DNA of 64,000 nucleotides, taken from Sphingomonas sp. GTDB taxonomy: Bacteria; Pseudomonadota; Alphaproteobacteria; Sphingomonadales; Sphingomonadaceae. Positions 1 through 9,194 of the stretch are shown in pieces. The stretch's first letter is position 1. Each line of letters starts with the position of its first letter. A model generated the notes under the pieces. That model was given only the letters and a program-made list of their open reading frames with translations, searched no databases and had not been told where the DNA came from. The stretch is from the NCBI GenBank assembly GCA_017418975.1, contig JAFOMG010000012.1:186001-250000 (forward strand). Reading direction: 5' to 3'. A program made the translations under genes and the position numbers.

Positions 1-184
1 CCCACATGCTCGACCATTGCTTCCACGCCGCCAGATTGGCCTCGGCCGCCCTCTGCCCCGCCTGCTGCAGCTTGATCACGTCGCGCCCGGCATCGAGCAT
101 CTTCCGCGCGGCATCCATCTGTGCCTGCTGCGCCTTGATCAGGTCGCGCTGCATCTCGATGCCCAGGGTCAGCCAGTCCTTCAT
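1..184 (-). CDS. Small helical protein in dcw cluster, partial (C-terminus off the left edge)
   Basis: The frame opens at an ATG whose bases overlap the murC stop (ATGA), and runs out of the window after 61 codons without a stop. It begins [12 protein letters not shown] and is rich in Gln, Ala and Lys with no membrane segment or signal peptide. The pattern looks like one long amphipathic helix, loosely phasin-like. The 4-base overlap and the run of minus-strand genes argue that it is translated. It occupies the place between murC and the expected murB. I do not recognise a named family and assign no function. Confidence 0.6.
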   Translation of the reverse strand, partial: MKDWLTLGIEMQRDLIKAQQAQMDAARKMLDAGRDVIKLQQAGQRAAEANLAAWKQWSSMW

Positions 185-1593
185 GCGACTGCCTTCGCTT
201 CCTCGATCGCGCCCGCCAGGTTCGCCGCCCATTTCGTGATGTCGCCCGCGCCGAGACAGATGACCATGTCTCGGGGCTGGATCACGCCGGCGAGCGCGCG
301 CGCCAGCGCGTCCTCGCCCTCGATCGACGCCACCGCGCGATGCCCGCGCCGCTGGATGTTCTCGACCAGCGCCTCCGCGCTCACGCCCTCGAGCGGCAGC
401 TCGCCCGCCGCATAGACCGGCGTGACATAGACCATGTCGGCATCGTTGAAGGCCTGGGCGAACTCGTCCATCAGGTTCTTCAGGCGCGTGAAGCGATGCG
501 GCTGGACGACGGCGATCACCCTGCCCTCGGCGCTCTCCCGCGCCGCCGCCAGCACCGCGCGGATCTCGACCGGGTGATGGCCGTAATCGTCGATGATCGT
601 GGTGCCGCCGGTCTCGCCAACCTTGGTGAAGCGCCGCTTGACCCCGCCGAACTTGGCGAAGCCCTGCTGGATCGTCGCGTCGGGGATGCCCAGCTCGAGC
701 GCCACCCCGATCGCGGCGAGCGCGTTCTGGACATTGTGGCGGCCCGGCATCGGCAGCTCGATGCCCTCGATCGAGCGCGTGGTGCCGTCGCGGTGGCGGA
801 TGATCGCCTCGAAGCGGTTGCCCCCGTGATGCGGCACCACATTGACCCCGCGCACGTCCGCGCTGGCAGCGAAGCCATAGGTCACGATCCGGCGATCGCG
901 CACGCGCGGGATGATCGCCTGCACCTCGGGATGATCCAGGCACAGCAGCGCCGCGCCATAGAAGGGCACGTTCTCGACGAACTCGACGAACGCGTCCTTC
1001 ACCGCATCGAACGAGCCATAATGGTCGAGATGCTCGGGATCGATGTTGGTGACGATGGCATAGGTGCCGTCGAGCCGCAGGAAGCTGCCGTCGCTCTCAT
1101 CGGCCTCGACCACCATCCACTCGCTGTCGCCGAGGCGCGCGTTCGAGCCATATTGGTTGATGATGCCGCCATTGATCACGGTCGGGTCCACCCCGCCCGC
1201 GTCGAGCAGGGCCGCGACCATCGAGGTCGTGGTCGTCTTGCCATGGGTGCCGGCCACCGCGACGGTGGATTTCAGCCGCATCAGCTCGGCGAGCATCTCG
1301 GCACGCCGCACCACGGGGATGCGGCGCTGATAGGCCGCCTCGACCTCGGGATTGGTGCGCACGATCGCGGTGGAGACCACGACCACCGCCGCATCGCCCA
1401 GATTCTCGGCGTCATGGCCGATGGTGACGGGGATGCCGCGGCTGCGCAGGCCCTGCACGACATAGCCTTCGGCCACGTCCGAACCCTGCACCTTGTAGCC
1501 GAGATTGTGCATCACCTCGGCGATGCCGGACATGCCGATGCCGCCGATGCCGACGAAATGGATGATGCCGATGTCGGTTGCGACGCCCTTCAT
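181..1593 (-). CDS. murC: UDP-N-acetylmuramate--L-alanine ligase
   Basis: Cytoplasmic ATP-dependent Mur ligase that adds L-alanine to UDP-N-acetylmuramate, the first amino-acid step of peptidoglycan precursor synthesis. The 470 residues show the N-terminal GIGGIGMSG nucleotide-sugar loop (about residues 15-23), the P-loop GTHGKTT at 115-121, and the Mur ligase signatures EADESDGSF and DYGHHPVEI further on. Length is typical of the family. The ATG start lies 13 bases after the murG stop. The gene is the last recognised dcw member in the window. Confidence 0.97.
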   Translation of the reverse strand: MKGVATDIGIIHFVGIGGIGMSGIAEVMHNLGYKVQGSDVAEGYVVQGLRSRGIPVTIGHDAENLGDAAVVVVSTAIVRTNPEVEAAYQRRIPVVRRAEMLAELMRLKSTVAVAGTHGKTTTTSMVAALLDAGGVDPTVINGGIINQYGSNARLGDSEWMVVEADESDGSFLRLDGTYAIVTNIDPEHLDHYGSFDAVKDAFVEFVENVPFYGAALLCLDHPEVQAIIPRVRDRRIVTYGFAASADVRGVNVVPHHGGNRFEAIIRHRDGTTRSIEGIELPMPGRHNVQNALAAIGVALELGIPDATIQQGFAKFGGVKRRFTKVGETGGTTIIDDYGHHPVEIRAVLAAARESAEGRVIAVVQPHRFTRLKNLMDEFAQAFNDADMVYVTPVYAAGELPLEGVSAEALVENIQRRGHRAVASIEGEDALARALAGVIQPRDMVICLGAGDITKWAANLAGAIEEAKAVA

Positions 1594-1606
1594 GCGCCAA
1601 ACTCAC

Positions 1607-2758
1607 TCATGCGAACGCTGGCCTTCCCTGCATTGCGGCGCGGCGGATGCCGATCGGGGCTTCCGGCGCGTGGATGGATTCGACGAGATCGGCGAGATCG
1701 CGCGTGGCGTTGGGACGGCCCACGCTGCGCGCGCGCGCCGCGGCGTTCTCGAGCCCAACCGTGTCGAGCCCGAGCTTCTGGATCTGCTTGGCCAGCTCCG
1801 CCGCGGTGAAGGCGCGCTGCTGGATCGTCCGCGCGCCGCCGGCCGCGGTGATCTCGCGCGCATTGGCGGTCTGGTGGTCGTCGGTGGCGCTGGGCAGCGG
1901 CACGAGAATCGCCGGCCGGCCGGCCGCGGTGAGCTCGGCGATGGTCGAGGCGCCCGCGCGCGCGATCACGATGTGCGACCAGGCCAGCACATCGGCCATG
2001 TCGGTGATATAGGTGGAGACATCGGCCGGAATGCCATGGTTCTGATACTTCGCCCGCACCGTCTCGATATCCTCGACGCGTGCCTGGTGCGTCACCTGCA
2101 GGCGGCGGCGGAAATGCACCGGGAGCAGCGCCAGCCCGTCGGGCACCACCTGGCTCAGCACGGTCGCGCCCTGGCTGCCGCCGGTGACGAGCACGCGGAA
2201 GATGCCGTCCTCCTCCAGCAGCGGATAGGGGCGGTTGCGCAGGTTCAGCACCGCCTCGCGCACCGGGTTGCCGACGAGATGGGCCTTGGCCTGCCAGCCG
2301 GGCTTCAGCCGGTCGACCTGGTCATAGGAAGTGGCGATGGCGTCGACCCGGCCCGCGACGAAGCGGTTGACCCGGCCGAGCACGGCATTCTGCTCGTGGA
2401 TCACCGTCGGCACGCCGGCGCGGAAGGCCGCGAGCAATGCCGGCAGCGCCGGATAGCCGCCGAACCCGATCACCGCGGCGGGCTGGATCTCCTTGTAGAG
2501 CCGCAGCGCCATCGCGCGGCCCGCCATGATCTTGCCGGCCGCGCGGACATAGCCGAGCGGGCCGCCGCCCAGCCGCCCCGCCGGGAGGACATGCGTCTCC
2601 ACCCCTTCGAACAGGCCCGGGAAGCGAACGCCGCGATCGTCGCTCACCAGCGCGACATGATGGCCCCGTTCGGTCAGCTCCGCCGCCAGCGCGGCCGCAG
2701 GCACCATGTGCCCGCCGGTGCCGCCGGCGGCGAGAACATAGCTTCGGGACTGAGTCAT
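1607..2758 (-). CDS. murG: UDP-GlcNAc:undecaprenyl-pyrophosphoryl-MurNAc-pentapeptide GlcNAc transferase
   Basis: Peripheral inner-membrane GT28 glycosyltransferase that converts lipid I to lipid II. The 383 residues show the hallmark GGTGGH loop at residues 12-17, followed by the second glycine-rich motif GGSQGA in the C-terminal UDP-GlcNAc domain. The reading frame is open far upstream through ftsW. The start at 2758 is chosen because its ATG overlaps the ftsW stop (ATGA) and because MTQSRSYVLAAGGTGGH is the normal MurG N-terminus. Coupled translation with ftsW is likely. Confidence 0.97.
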   Translation of the reverse strand: MTQSRSYVLAAGGTGGHMVPAAALAAELTERGHHVALVSDDRGVRFPGLFEGVETHVLPAGRLGGGPLGYVRAAGKIMAGRAMALRLYKEIQPAAVIGFGGYPALPALLAAFRAGVPTVIHEQNAVLGRVNRFVAGRVDAIATSYDQVDRLKPGWQAKAHLVGNPVREAVLNLRNRPYPLLEEDGIFRVLVTGGSQGATVLSQVVPDGLALLPVHFRRRLQVTHQARVEDIETVRAKYQNHGIPADVSTYITDMADVLAWSHIVIARAGASTIAELTAAGRPAILVPLPSATDDHQTANAREITAAGGARTIQQRAFTAAELAKQIQKLGLDTVGLENAAARARSVGRPNATRDLADLVESIHAPEAPIGIRRAAMQGRPAFA

Positions 2759-3987
2759 GCGTTGGTGCTCCAGCGGCCGGTATAGGGCGAGCGCTTCAAA
2801 TACGGGTTTCGCCGCGTGAAGGCGAGCAGCAACCCATAGCCGATCGCCAGCGCGATCATCGACGATCCGCCATAGGAAATGAAGGGCAGCGTCATGCCCT
2901 TGGACGGGGCGATGCCGGTGTTCACCGCCATGTTGATCAGCGACTGCACGCCGAACTGCGCGGCGAGGCCGGCGGCGGCGAGCAGGCGGAAGGCGTCCTC
3001 CTCGTCCAGCAGCTTCATCAGCACGCGGATCACGATGGCGAGATAGAGCGTGACGATCACCGCGCAGGCAATCAGCCCGAACTCCTCGCCGATCACCGAG
3101 AAGATATAGTCGGTATGCCCCTCGGGCAGCTTGAACTTCATCATGCCGTTGCCCGGCCCGCGCCCCAGCAGGCCGCCGGCGGTGAGCGTCTCGTGCGCCA
3201 TCTCCACCTGATAGCGCTCGGCGAGCGCGGCATCCTTGGTGGGGAACAGGAAATTGTCGATGCGGGTGCGGGCGGTGCCGTAGAACAGATAGGCCGCGAT
3301 CACGCCCGCCACCGCCGTGCCGAACAGGCCGGCGATCGCCGCGGGCGAGATGCCCGAGATCATCAGCAGGATGATCCATACGCTGCCGAACACGATCGTC
3401 TGGCCGAAATCGGGCTGGAGCATCAGCAGCACGCCGATCAGCGCGGTGAGCGCGCCGGTGACGAACAGCACCGGCAGCTGCGGATCCTTGGCGCGGAAGC
3501 TGAGCATCCAGGCGGTCGAGACGATGAACAGCGGCTTGAGGAACTCGGACGGCTGGAATTCCGCGAGCCCGACTCCGATCCAGCGCTTGGCGCCGTTCAC
3601 CTCGTGCCCGATCACCGGCACCAGCGCGAGGCAGATCAGGAATATCCCTGCTCCGATCAGCGCCAGCCGGCGTGCCACCGTGACCGGCAGCATCGAGACC
3701 GCGATCAGCACGGGCACGCTGATGCACACCCAGATCAGCTGGCGCCAGAAATAATACATCGGCGCCATGATGTGGGTGGCGTCGGAATAGCGGCGCGCGG
3801 TAGCGGGCGAGGCGGCGGCCACCGCGACCAGCCCGATCGCGATCAGCAGCAGCGCCAGCGTGAGCAGCACCCGATCGACTTCCCAGAACCACATGCCGGC
3901 ACGCGTCTTGCTAGCACGGCCGAGCTGTTGCTGGACGCGGCGGCGAACCTCGCTTCCAGCTTCCGGCACCTCGACGGTTTCGTTCAT
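2755..3987 (-). CDS. ftsW: Lipid II polymerase FtsW (SEDS family)
   Basis: SEDS-family septal peptidoglycan glycosyltransferase acting with FtsI in the division machinery. The 410 residues carry about ten hydrophobic segments and SEDS landmarks, including GAKRWI followed by FQPSEFLKP and, near the end, a GMTLPFISYGGSS segment. The ATG at 3987 overlaps the murD stop (ATGA), and this fixes the start. Its soluble N-terminus of about 40 residues is charged and precedes the first membrane span. Order and overlaps place it between murD and murG in the dcw operon. Confidence 0.96.
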   Translation of the reverse strand: MNETVEVPEAGSEVRRRVQQQLGRASKTRAGMWFWEVDRVLLTLALLLIAIGLVAVAAASPATARRYSDATHIMAPMYYFWRQLIWVCISVPVLIAVSMLPVTVARRLALIGAGIFLICLALVPVIGHEVNGAKRWIGVGLAEFQPSEFLKPLFIVSTAWMLSFRAKDPQLPVLFVTGALTALIGVLLMLQPDFGQTIVFGSVWIILLMISGISPAAIAGLFGTAVAGVIAAYLFYGTARTRIDNFLFPTKDAALAERYQVEMAHETLTAGGLLGRGPGNGMMKFKLPEGHTDYIFSVIGEEFGLIACAVIVTLYLAIVIRVLMKLLDEEDAFRLLAAAGLAAQFGVQSLINMAVNTGIAPSKGMTLPFISYGGSSMIALAIGYGLLLAFTRRNPYLKRSPYTGRWSTNA

Positions 3988-5342
3988 CCCAGCGCCTCCA
4001 CCGCGTCGCGGAAGGCCTGGCCCCGGGCTTCGTAATCCGTAAACTGGTCGAACGAGGCGCAGGCGGGGGCCAGCAGCACCGTCTCCCCTTCCTTCGCCCG
4101 CGCCGCCGCGCTCTGCACCGCGGCTTCGAGCGTGCCCGAGCGCTCGACCGGCATCTCGCCTTCGAGCAGCCGGGCGAACATCTCGCCCGCCTCGCCGATC
4201 GTATAGGCCCGCACCACATGGGGAAAGCCCGGGCGACAGGCATCGAGATCCTTCGCCTTGGCCTTGCCGCCCAGGATCCAGTGGATCTTCGGATACGCGG
4301 AGAGCGCCGGGGCGGCGGAGTCCGCGTTGGTCGCCTTGCTGTCGTTGACGAACAGCACGCCGCGGCGCGTGGCGACCCGCTCCATCCGGTGCGGCAGGCC
4401 GGGGAAAGTCTCCAGCCCCTTGTCTATCGCATCCTGCACGATGCCGAGCGCCTTGCACGCGGCAATCGCGGCGAGCGCGTTCTGGGCATTGTGCAGACCC
4501 TGCAGCGCGGGCCAGCGCGACTGGTCGAGGCAGGCGCCGGGAGCGATCCTGACGAGATCCTCGCTCCGGCCCGATGCGGCGATCTGGCGCGCGATCTCCG
4601 CCGAAGGCGCATCGCCGATGCCGATCACGGCGGCGTGTCCGGGCGCCTGCATCGCGAACAGCCGGGCCTTGGACGCGGCATAAGCCTCGAACCCGGCATA
4701 GCGGTCGAGATGATCGGGCGTGAGGTTGAGCAGCACCGCGACGTCGCAATCGAGGCTTTGGGTCAGGTCGATCTGGTAGCTGGAGAGCTCCAGCACATAG
4801 ACGCCGCCCTCGGGCAGCGGGTCCTGCCCCAGGATCGGCAGCCCGATATTGCCGCCGAGCCGCGCCGGGATGTCGGCGGTGTCGACGATGTGGTGGATCA
4901 GCGCCGTGGTGGTCGACTTGCCGTTGGTGCCGGTAATGCCGATCACGCGGTGCGCGGGCATCTCGGCACGCGCTTCCGCGAACAGCTCGATATCGCCGAT
5001 GACGGGCACGCCGGCAGCAGCGGCCCTGGTGGCGATGGGATGGGTATTGAGCGGCACGCCGGGGGACACGATTACGGCCGCGAAGCCGGTCAAGTCGATC
5101 TCGACGGGATCGGCAAGGGTGAGGGAGAGGGGCGCATGCGATGCGCCATCGGTGGCCCCCTCTCCCCGGCCCTCTCCGCGCGAGCGGAGAGAGGGAGAAA
5201 GAGCGTCACGCGCCTTCTCGTTGGCGTCCCACGCCACGACTTCGGCACCCGCGGCCATCAGCGCGCGCACGGTCGCCACGCCCGAGCGCGCGAGCCCGAG
5301 CACCGCATAGCGTTTGCCGCGCCAGGCCGTGCTCGTGATCAC
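3984..5342 (-). CDS. murD: UDP-N-acetylmuramoyl-L-alanine--D-glutamate ligase
   Basis: Cytoplasmic Mur ligase adding D-glutamate to UDP-MurNAc-L-Ala. It has the N-terminal LGLARSG loop, the P-loop GTNGKST at residues 138-144, and a C-terminal domain with the NDSKATN motif. The start is a GTG at 5342 that overlaps the mraY stop (GTGA). Residues about 47-76 are odd. They are rich in Ser, Arg, Gly and Glu, are encoded by a palindromic repeat, and lengthen the loop after the first beta strands compared with other MurD proteins. The frame stays open and the motifs are intact, so the enzyme is presumably active. Confidence 0.96.
   Translation of the reverse strand: MITSTAWRGKRYAVLGLARSGVATVRALMAAGAEVVAWDANEKARDALSPSLRSRGEGRGEGATDGASHAPLSLTLADPVEIDLTGFAAVIVSPGVPLNTHPIATRAAAAGVPVIGDIELFAEARAEMPAHRVIGITGTNGKSTTTALIHHIVDTADIPARLGGNIGLPILGQDPLPEGGVYVLELSSYQIDLTQSLDCDVAVLLNLTPDHLDRYAGFEAYAASKARLFAMQAPGHAAVIGIGDAPSAEIARQIAASGRSEDLVRIAPGACLDQSRWPALQGLHNAQNALAAIAACKALGIVQDAIDKGLETFPGLPHRMERVATRRGVLFVNDSKATNADSAAPALSAYPKIHWILGGKAKAKDLDACRPGFPHVVRAYTIGEAGEMFARLLEGEMPVERSGTLEAAVQSAAARAKEGETVLLAPACASFDQFTDYEARGQAFRDAVEALG
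5118..5205. repeat. Palindromic repeat inserted in frame within murD
   Basis: Two nested inverted repeats fill this stretch. An outer pair, gggagaggggc and gccccctctccc, surrounds a short spacer. Next to it is a perfect 8-bp hairpin, ctctccgc-gcga-gcggagag. The purine-rich and pyrimidine-rich arms resemble the ccctctcc-type palindromes that are common between genes in proteobacteria, but here the element lies in an essential coding sequence and is translated as about 29 residues (SRGEGRGEG core). No stop or frameshift results. Confidence 0.7.
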
Positions 5343-6409
5343 CGCAGCTTGAGCGTCGCCAGCCCCGCCAGCGCCAGCACGAACGCGATGATCCAGAAGC
5401 GGATCACCACCGTCGGCTCCGACCAGCCGAGCTGCTCGAAATGGTGGTGGATCGGCGCCATCTTGAAGATGCGCTTGCCGGTGCGCTTGAAGAAGAACAC
5501 CTGGATGATGACGCTCAGCGCCTCCATCACGAACAGGCCGCCGATGATGCCGAGCACCAGCTCATGGTGCGTGGTGACGGCGATGGTGCCGAGCGCGCCA
5601 CCGAGCGCGAGGCTGCCGGTATCGCCCATGAACACGGCCGCCGGGGGCGCGTTGAACCACAGAAAGGCGAGCCCCGCCCCCACCATCGCGCCGCAGAAGA
5701 TCGCCAGGTCGCCCGCGCCCGGCACGTGCGGGATGCCCAGATAGATCGCATAGATCTTGTTGCCGGCCAGATAGGCGATCAGCATGAAGGCCATGCTGGC
5801 GATCACCACCGGCATGGTCGCCAGCCCGTCCAGCCCGTCGGTGAGGTTCACCGCATTGCCGAACGCCACGATCACGAAGGCGGCGAAGGCGATGTAGAAC
5901 CAGCCGATGTCCGGATGGATCCAGCTGAAGAAGGGCACGTAGAGCTGGGTGCCGTTCTGCGAGCAGATGATCCAGGCGGCGACGCCCGCGATCAGGAACT
6001 CGCCCAGCAGCCGCACCTTGCCCGATACGCCCGCGGTCTTCTGCTTCCGCACCTTGTCGTAATCGTCGAGGAAGCCGATCATCCCGAAGCCGAAGGTGAC
6101 GAACATGCAGGCCCAGACATAGGGGTTGCGCAGGTCCATCCACAGCAGCAGCGAGAGCATCAGGCTGGTCAGGATCATCAGCCCGCCCATCGTCGGCGTG
6201 CCGCGCTTGGCAAGGTGGCTCTGCGGCCCGTCGTCGCGGATCGGCTGCCCCTTGCCCTGGCGGATGCGCAGCCAGCCGATGAACCGCGGCCCGATCACCA
6301 GCCCGATCAGCAACGCCGTCGCCACCGCGCCGCCGGTGCGGAAGGAGAGATAGCGGAAGAGGTTGAAGACGCCGGGAAAGCCCAGCAGATCCGCAATCCA
6401 GTACAACAT
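5339..6409 (-). CDS. mraY: Phospho-N-acetylmuramoyl-pentapeptide transferase
   Basis: Integral inner-membrane enzyme transferring phospho-MurNAc-pentapeptide to undecaprenyl phosphate to form lipid I. The 356 residues carry about ten membrane spans. The family's catalytic signatures are present: the DDYDK aspartates, [10 protein letters not shown], and the late HHHFEQ histidine cluster. The length is standard. The ATG at 6409 shares one base with the murF stop (TGATG), and the next gene, murD, starts inside its own stop codon. Confidence 0.97.
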   Translation of the reverse strand: MLYWIADLLGFPGVFNLFRYLSFRTGGAVATALLIGLVIGPRFIGWLRIRQGKGQPIRDDGPQSHLAKRGTPTMGGLMILTSLMLSLLLWMDLRNPYVWACMFVTFGFGMIGFLDDYDKVRKQKTAGVSGKVRLLGEFLIAGVAAWIICSQNGTQLYVPFFSWIHPDIGWFYIAFAAFVIVAFGNAVNLTDGLDGLATMPVVIASMAFMLIAYLAGNKIYAIYLGIPHVPGAGDLAIFCGAMVGAGLAFLWFNAPPAAVFMGDTGSLALGGALGTIAVTTHHELVLGIIGGLFVMEALSVIIQVFFFKRTGKRIFKMAPIHHHFEQLGWSEPTVVIRFWIIAFVLALAGLATLKLR

Positions 6410-7782
6410 CAGGCAGGTGCCCTTTCCGCCAATGCCGCGACCACCGACCCAAGCCGCACGCCGTTCGACCCTTTTATGAGAACCGCGTCCCCCGCCTGGA
6501 GCATGTCGTCGAGCCTGCCCAGCGCGGTCACCGCGTCGGGCACATGGACGAAATCGACGCGCCCCTCAAGCGCCTCTGCGAGCGGAAGCATCGCTTCGCC
6601 GACGAGAATGGCATAATCGACGCCCGCCGCCTCGATCGGGCCCGAAAGTTCGGCATGGAAGGCGGCCGAATGCACGCCGAGTTCGCGCATCTCGCCGAGC
6701 ACCGCCAGCTTGCGGCCCTGCTCGTGCGCCAGCACTTCCAGCGTCGCGCGCATCGATGCGGGGTTGGCGTTGTAGCTCTCGTCGATCACCAGCGCCTCGC
6801 CGCCGGCCGCCGGCACCATGAGCCGCGCCCCGCGCCCCGCAAGCCCGCCCAGCTCGGCGAGCGCGAGGCCCGCCAGCTCGAGATCGCCGCCCACGGCGTC
6901 GACGGCGGCGAGGATCGCCATCGCGTTCGACACCCAGTGCGCGCCCGGCTGGGACAAGGTGAAGCTCAGCTCGCGCTGGCCGAAACGGGCCGTCACGAAA
7001 GTGGCGCCGGTGCGCGTGCGCATCGTCTCGACGGCGCGATAGTCGGCACCCTCCTTCAAGCCGAAGGTGACGATCTTCCCGGCATAGGGCCTCGCGGCTT
7101 CGATCAGCCGGTCGCGGTGCGGGCTGTCGAACGGGACGATCGCGGTGCCGCCCGGCTCCAGCCCCTGGAAGATCTCGCCCTTGGCGTCGGCGATCGCCTC
7201 CTCGCTCGCGAAGAAGCCCAGATGCGCCGGGGCGACGGTGGTGACGATCGCGACGTGCGGGCGCACCAGCCGGGTGAGCGCGGCCAGCTCGCCGGCATGG
7301 TTCATGCCCATCTCGAACACGCCATAGCGTGCCGTGCGCGGCATGCGCGCCAGGCTGAGCGGCACCCCGGTATGGTTGTTATAGCTCTTGACCGAGCGGT
7401 GCGCCTCGCCGGGCGCATTGCGATCGAGCGCCGCGAACAGCGCTTCCTTGGTGCCGGTCTTGCCGGCCGAGCCGGTGACTCCGATCACCTGGCCCTGCAT
7501 CCGCGCGCGCGCCGCGACGCCCAGCGCGTCGAGCGCCCGAATGGTGTCCGCCACGCGGACATGCGGGTGCGGCGTGGGTTCCGAAACCAGCGCTCCTGTC
7601 GCGCCCTGCGCAAAGGCCTGGTCGAGATAGCGATGGCCGTCGGTGGCCTCGCCCTTCAGCGCCAGGAACAGGTCGCCCTGCCCCACTTCGCGGGAATCGA
7701 AGGTCACGCCCGAGGCCTCGAACGCGGCCGAGGCGGTGCCGCCGGTCGCCGCGGCGATCTCGTCTGCGGTCCACAGTCTCAC
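6409..7782 (-). CDS. murF: UDP-N-acetylmuramoyl-tripeptide--D-alanyl-D-alanine ligase
   Basis: Cytoplasmic Mur ligase that adds D-Ala-D-Ala to the UDP-MurNAc-tripeptide. The P-loop GSAGKTGTK lies at about residues 104-112, and the [10 protein letters not shown] and YNANPASM signatures follow. I chose the GTG at 7782 rather than the in-frame GTG at 7791. The 7782 start makes a GTGA overlap with the murE stop, as at other junctions here, and has a GGGAG ribosome site 8 bases upstream. The 7791 start would touch that site. The product is 457 residues from 7782. Confidence 0.95.
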   Translation of the reverse strand: MRLWTADEIAAATGGTASAAFEASGVTFDSREVGQGDLFLALKGEATDGHRYLDQAFAQGATGALVSEPTPHPHVRVADTIRALDALGVAARARMQGQVIGVTGSAGKTGTKEALFAALDRNAPGEAHRSVKSYNNHTGVPLSLARMPRTARYGVFEMGMNHAGELAALTRLVRPHVAIVTTVAPAHLGFFASEEAIADAKGEIFQGLEPGGTAIVPFDSPHRDRLIEAARPYAGKIVTFGLKEGADYRAVETMRTRTGATFVTARFGQRELSFTLSQPGAHWVSNAMAILAAVDAVGGDLELAGLALAELGGLAGRGARLMVPAAGGEALVIDESYNANPASMRATLEVLAHEQGRKLAVLGEMRELGVHSAAFHAELSGPIEAAGVDYAILVGEAMLPLAEALEGRVDFVHVPDAVTALGRLDDMLQAGDAVLIKGSNGVRLGSVVAALAERAPA

Positions 7783-9194
7783 GCCGCGCACTCCCGCGCC
7801 ACGGCGACGTCGTCGAAGGGCAGCACCATGTCGCCGACGATCTGGCCCTGTTCATGGCCCTTGCCGGCGACGAGCACGATATCCTCGCTTCCGGCCATGT
7901 CGATCGCCGCGCGGATCGCTTCGCGCCGGCCGCCGATCTCGATCGCCTCGGGCGCGCCTTCCAGCACCTGGGCGCGGATCGCCGCCGGATCCTCGGAGCG
8001 CGGATTGTCGTCGGTCACGATCACCACGTCCGCGCCGGCCGCCGCGGCCTGGCCCATCGGCGCGCGCTTGCCGGTGTCGCGGTCACCGCCCGCGCCGAAC
8101 ACGATGATCAGCCGCCCCCCGGTATGCGGCTTGAGCGCCGCGATCGCCGCCTCCAGCGCGTCCGGCGTGTGCGCATAGTCGACATAGACCGGCGCGCCGA
8201 GCTTGGTGATCACCGCCCGCTCCAGGCGCCCGCGCACCGGCTGCAACCGGCTGAGATCGCTCAGCGTCTGGACGATGTCGCCGCCGGTCGCGATCACCAG
8301 CCCCGCCGCGACCAGCGCATTGGCGGCCTGATAGGCGCCGATCAGCGGCAGGTTCACCCGATAGGTCTCGCCCCCGGCCTCGATCGTCAGCCCCTGGCCG
8401 AGCAGCGTCGGATCGCGGGCGACCAGCTTGAGCGTTTCGCCATGCTCGCCCACGGTGACCAGCCGATTGCCGCGCATCCGCGCCAGTTCCTCGACTCGCG
8501 GGCTGTGCGGATCGTCCGCCCACACCACCGCCACCCCGTCCGGATCCAGCACATCGGCGAACAGGCGCAGCTTGGCGTGGAAATAGGCGGCCATGTCGCC
8601 ATGATAGTCGAGATGGTCGCGGCTGAGATTGGTGAACGCCGCCGCCCGCACCGGCAGGCCCTCGGTGCGATATTGCGACAGGCCGTGCGACGACGCCTCG
8701 AACGCGACATGGCTCACGCCCTCGCGCGCCAGCCCGGCGACATTGGAGAGGAACGTGACGATATCGGGCGTGGTCAGCCCGGTGCTCACGGTATCGTCGG
8801 CGGTAGTGACGCCGAGCGTGCCGATCGAGGCGGCGTGGAACCCGCGCATCCGCCACAGCTGGCGCGTCATCTCCACGGTGGATGTCTTGCCGTTGGTGCC
8901 CGTCACCGCCACCGCAGTCGCCGGGAAGGGCGCGAAGAACCGTGCCGCCAGCCGGGCGAATTTCTCGCGCGGGTTCTCGTCGGCGATGTGCACCGCGCCC
9001 TCGACCCTGGCCCTCGGCCGCGCGACGATGGCGACGGCACCGGCCTTCACGGCGTCGGGAATGAAATCCTCGCCATTGAAGCGCGCGCCTTCGAACGCGC
9101 CGAATATGGTGCCGGGCGCCACCTTGCGGTGGTCGATGGCAAATCCGGTGACGACGGCGTCCCCCCCGCCTTCCGTCAGCGCGCCCAGTTTCAT
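7779..9194 (-). CDS. murE: UDP-N-acetylmuramoyl-L-alanyl-D-glutamate--2,6-diaminopimelate ligase
   Basis: Cytoplasmic Mur ligase adding the third residue of the stem peptide. The P-loop GTNGKTS is at residues 99-105. The C-terminal substrate loop reads DDNPRSEDP; this DNPR signature is the known marker of meso-diaminopimelate rather than lysine use, as expected for a Gram-negative. The 471-residue length is normal. The ATG at 9194 overlaps the ftsI stop (ATGA). Confidence 0.97.
   Translation of the reverse strand: MKLGALTEGGGDAVVTGFAIDHRKVAPGTIFGAFEGARFNGEDFIPDAVKAGAVAIVARPRARVEGAVHIADENPREKFARLAARFFAPFPATAVAVTGTNGKTSTVEMTRQLWRMRGFHAASIGTLGVTTADDTVSTGLTTPDIVTFLSNVAGLAREGVSHVAFEASSHGLSQYRTEGLPVRAAAFTNLSRDHLDYHGDMAAYFHAKLRLFADVLDPDGVAVVWADDPHSPRVEELARMRGNRLVTVGEHGETLKLVARDPTLLGQGLTIEAGGETYRVNLPLIGAYQAANALVAAGLVIATGGDIVQTLSDLSRLQPVRGRLERAVITKLGAPVYVDYAHTPDALEAAIAALKPHTGGRLIIVFGAGGDRDTGKRAPMGQAAAAGADVVIVTDDNPRSEDPAAIRAQVLEGAPEAIEIGGRREAIRAAIDMAGSEDIVLVAGKGHEQGQIVGDMVLPFDDVAVARECAA

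Noticed and set aside
340..1809. 489-codon plus-strand frame across murC
   Set aside because: Composition is typical of a shadow frame in high-GC DNA, and it lies antisense to a certain murC.
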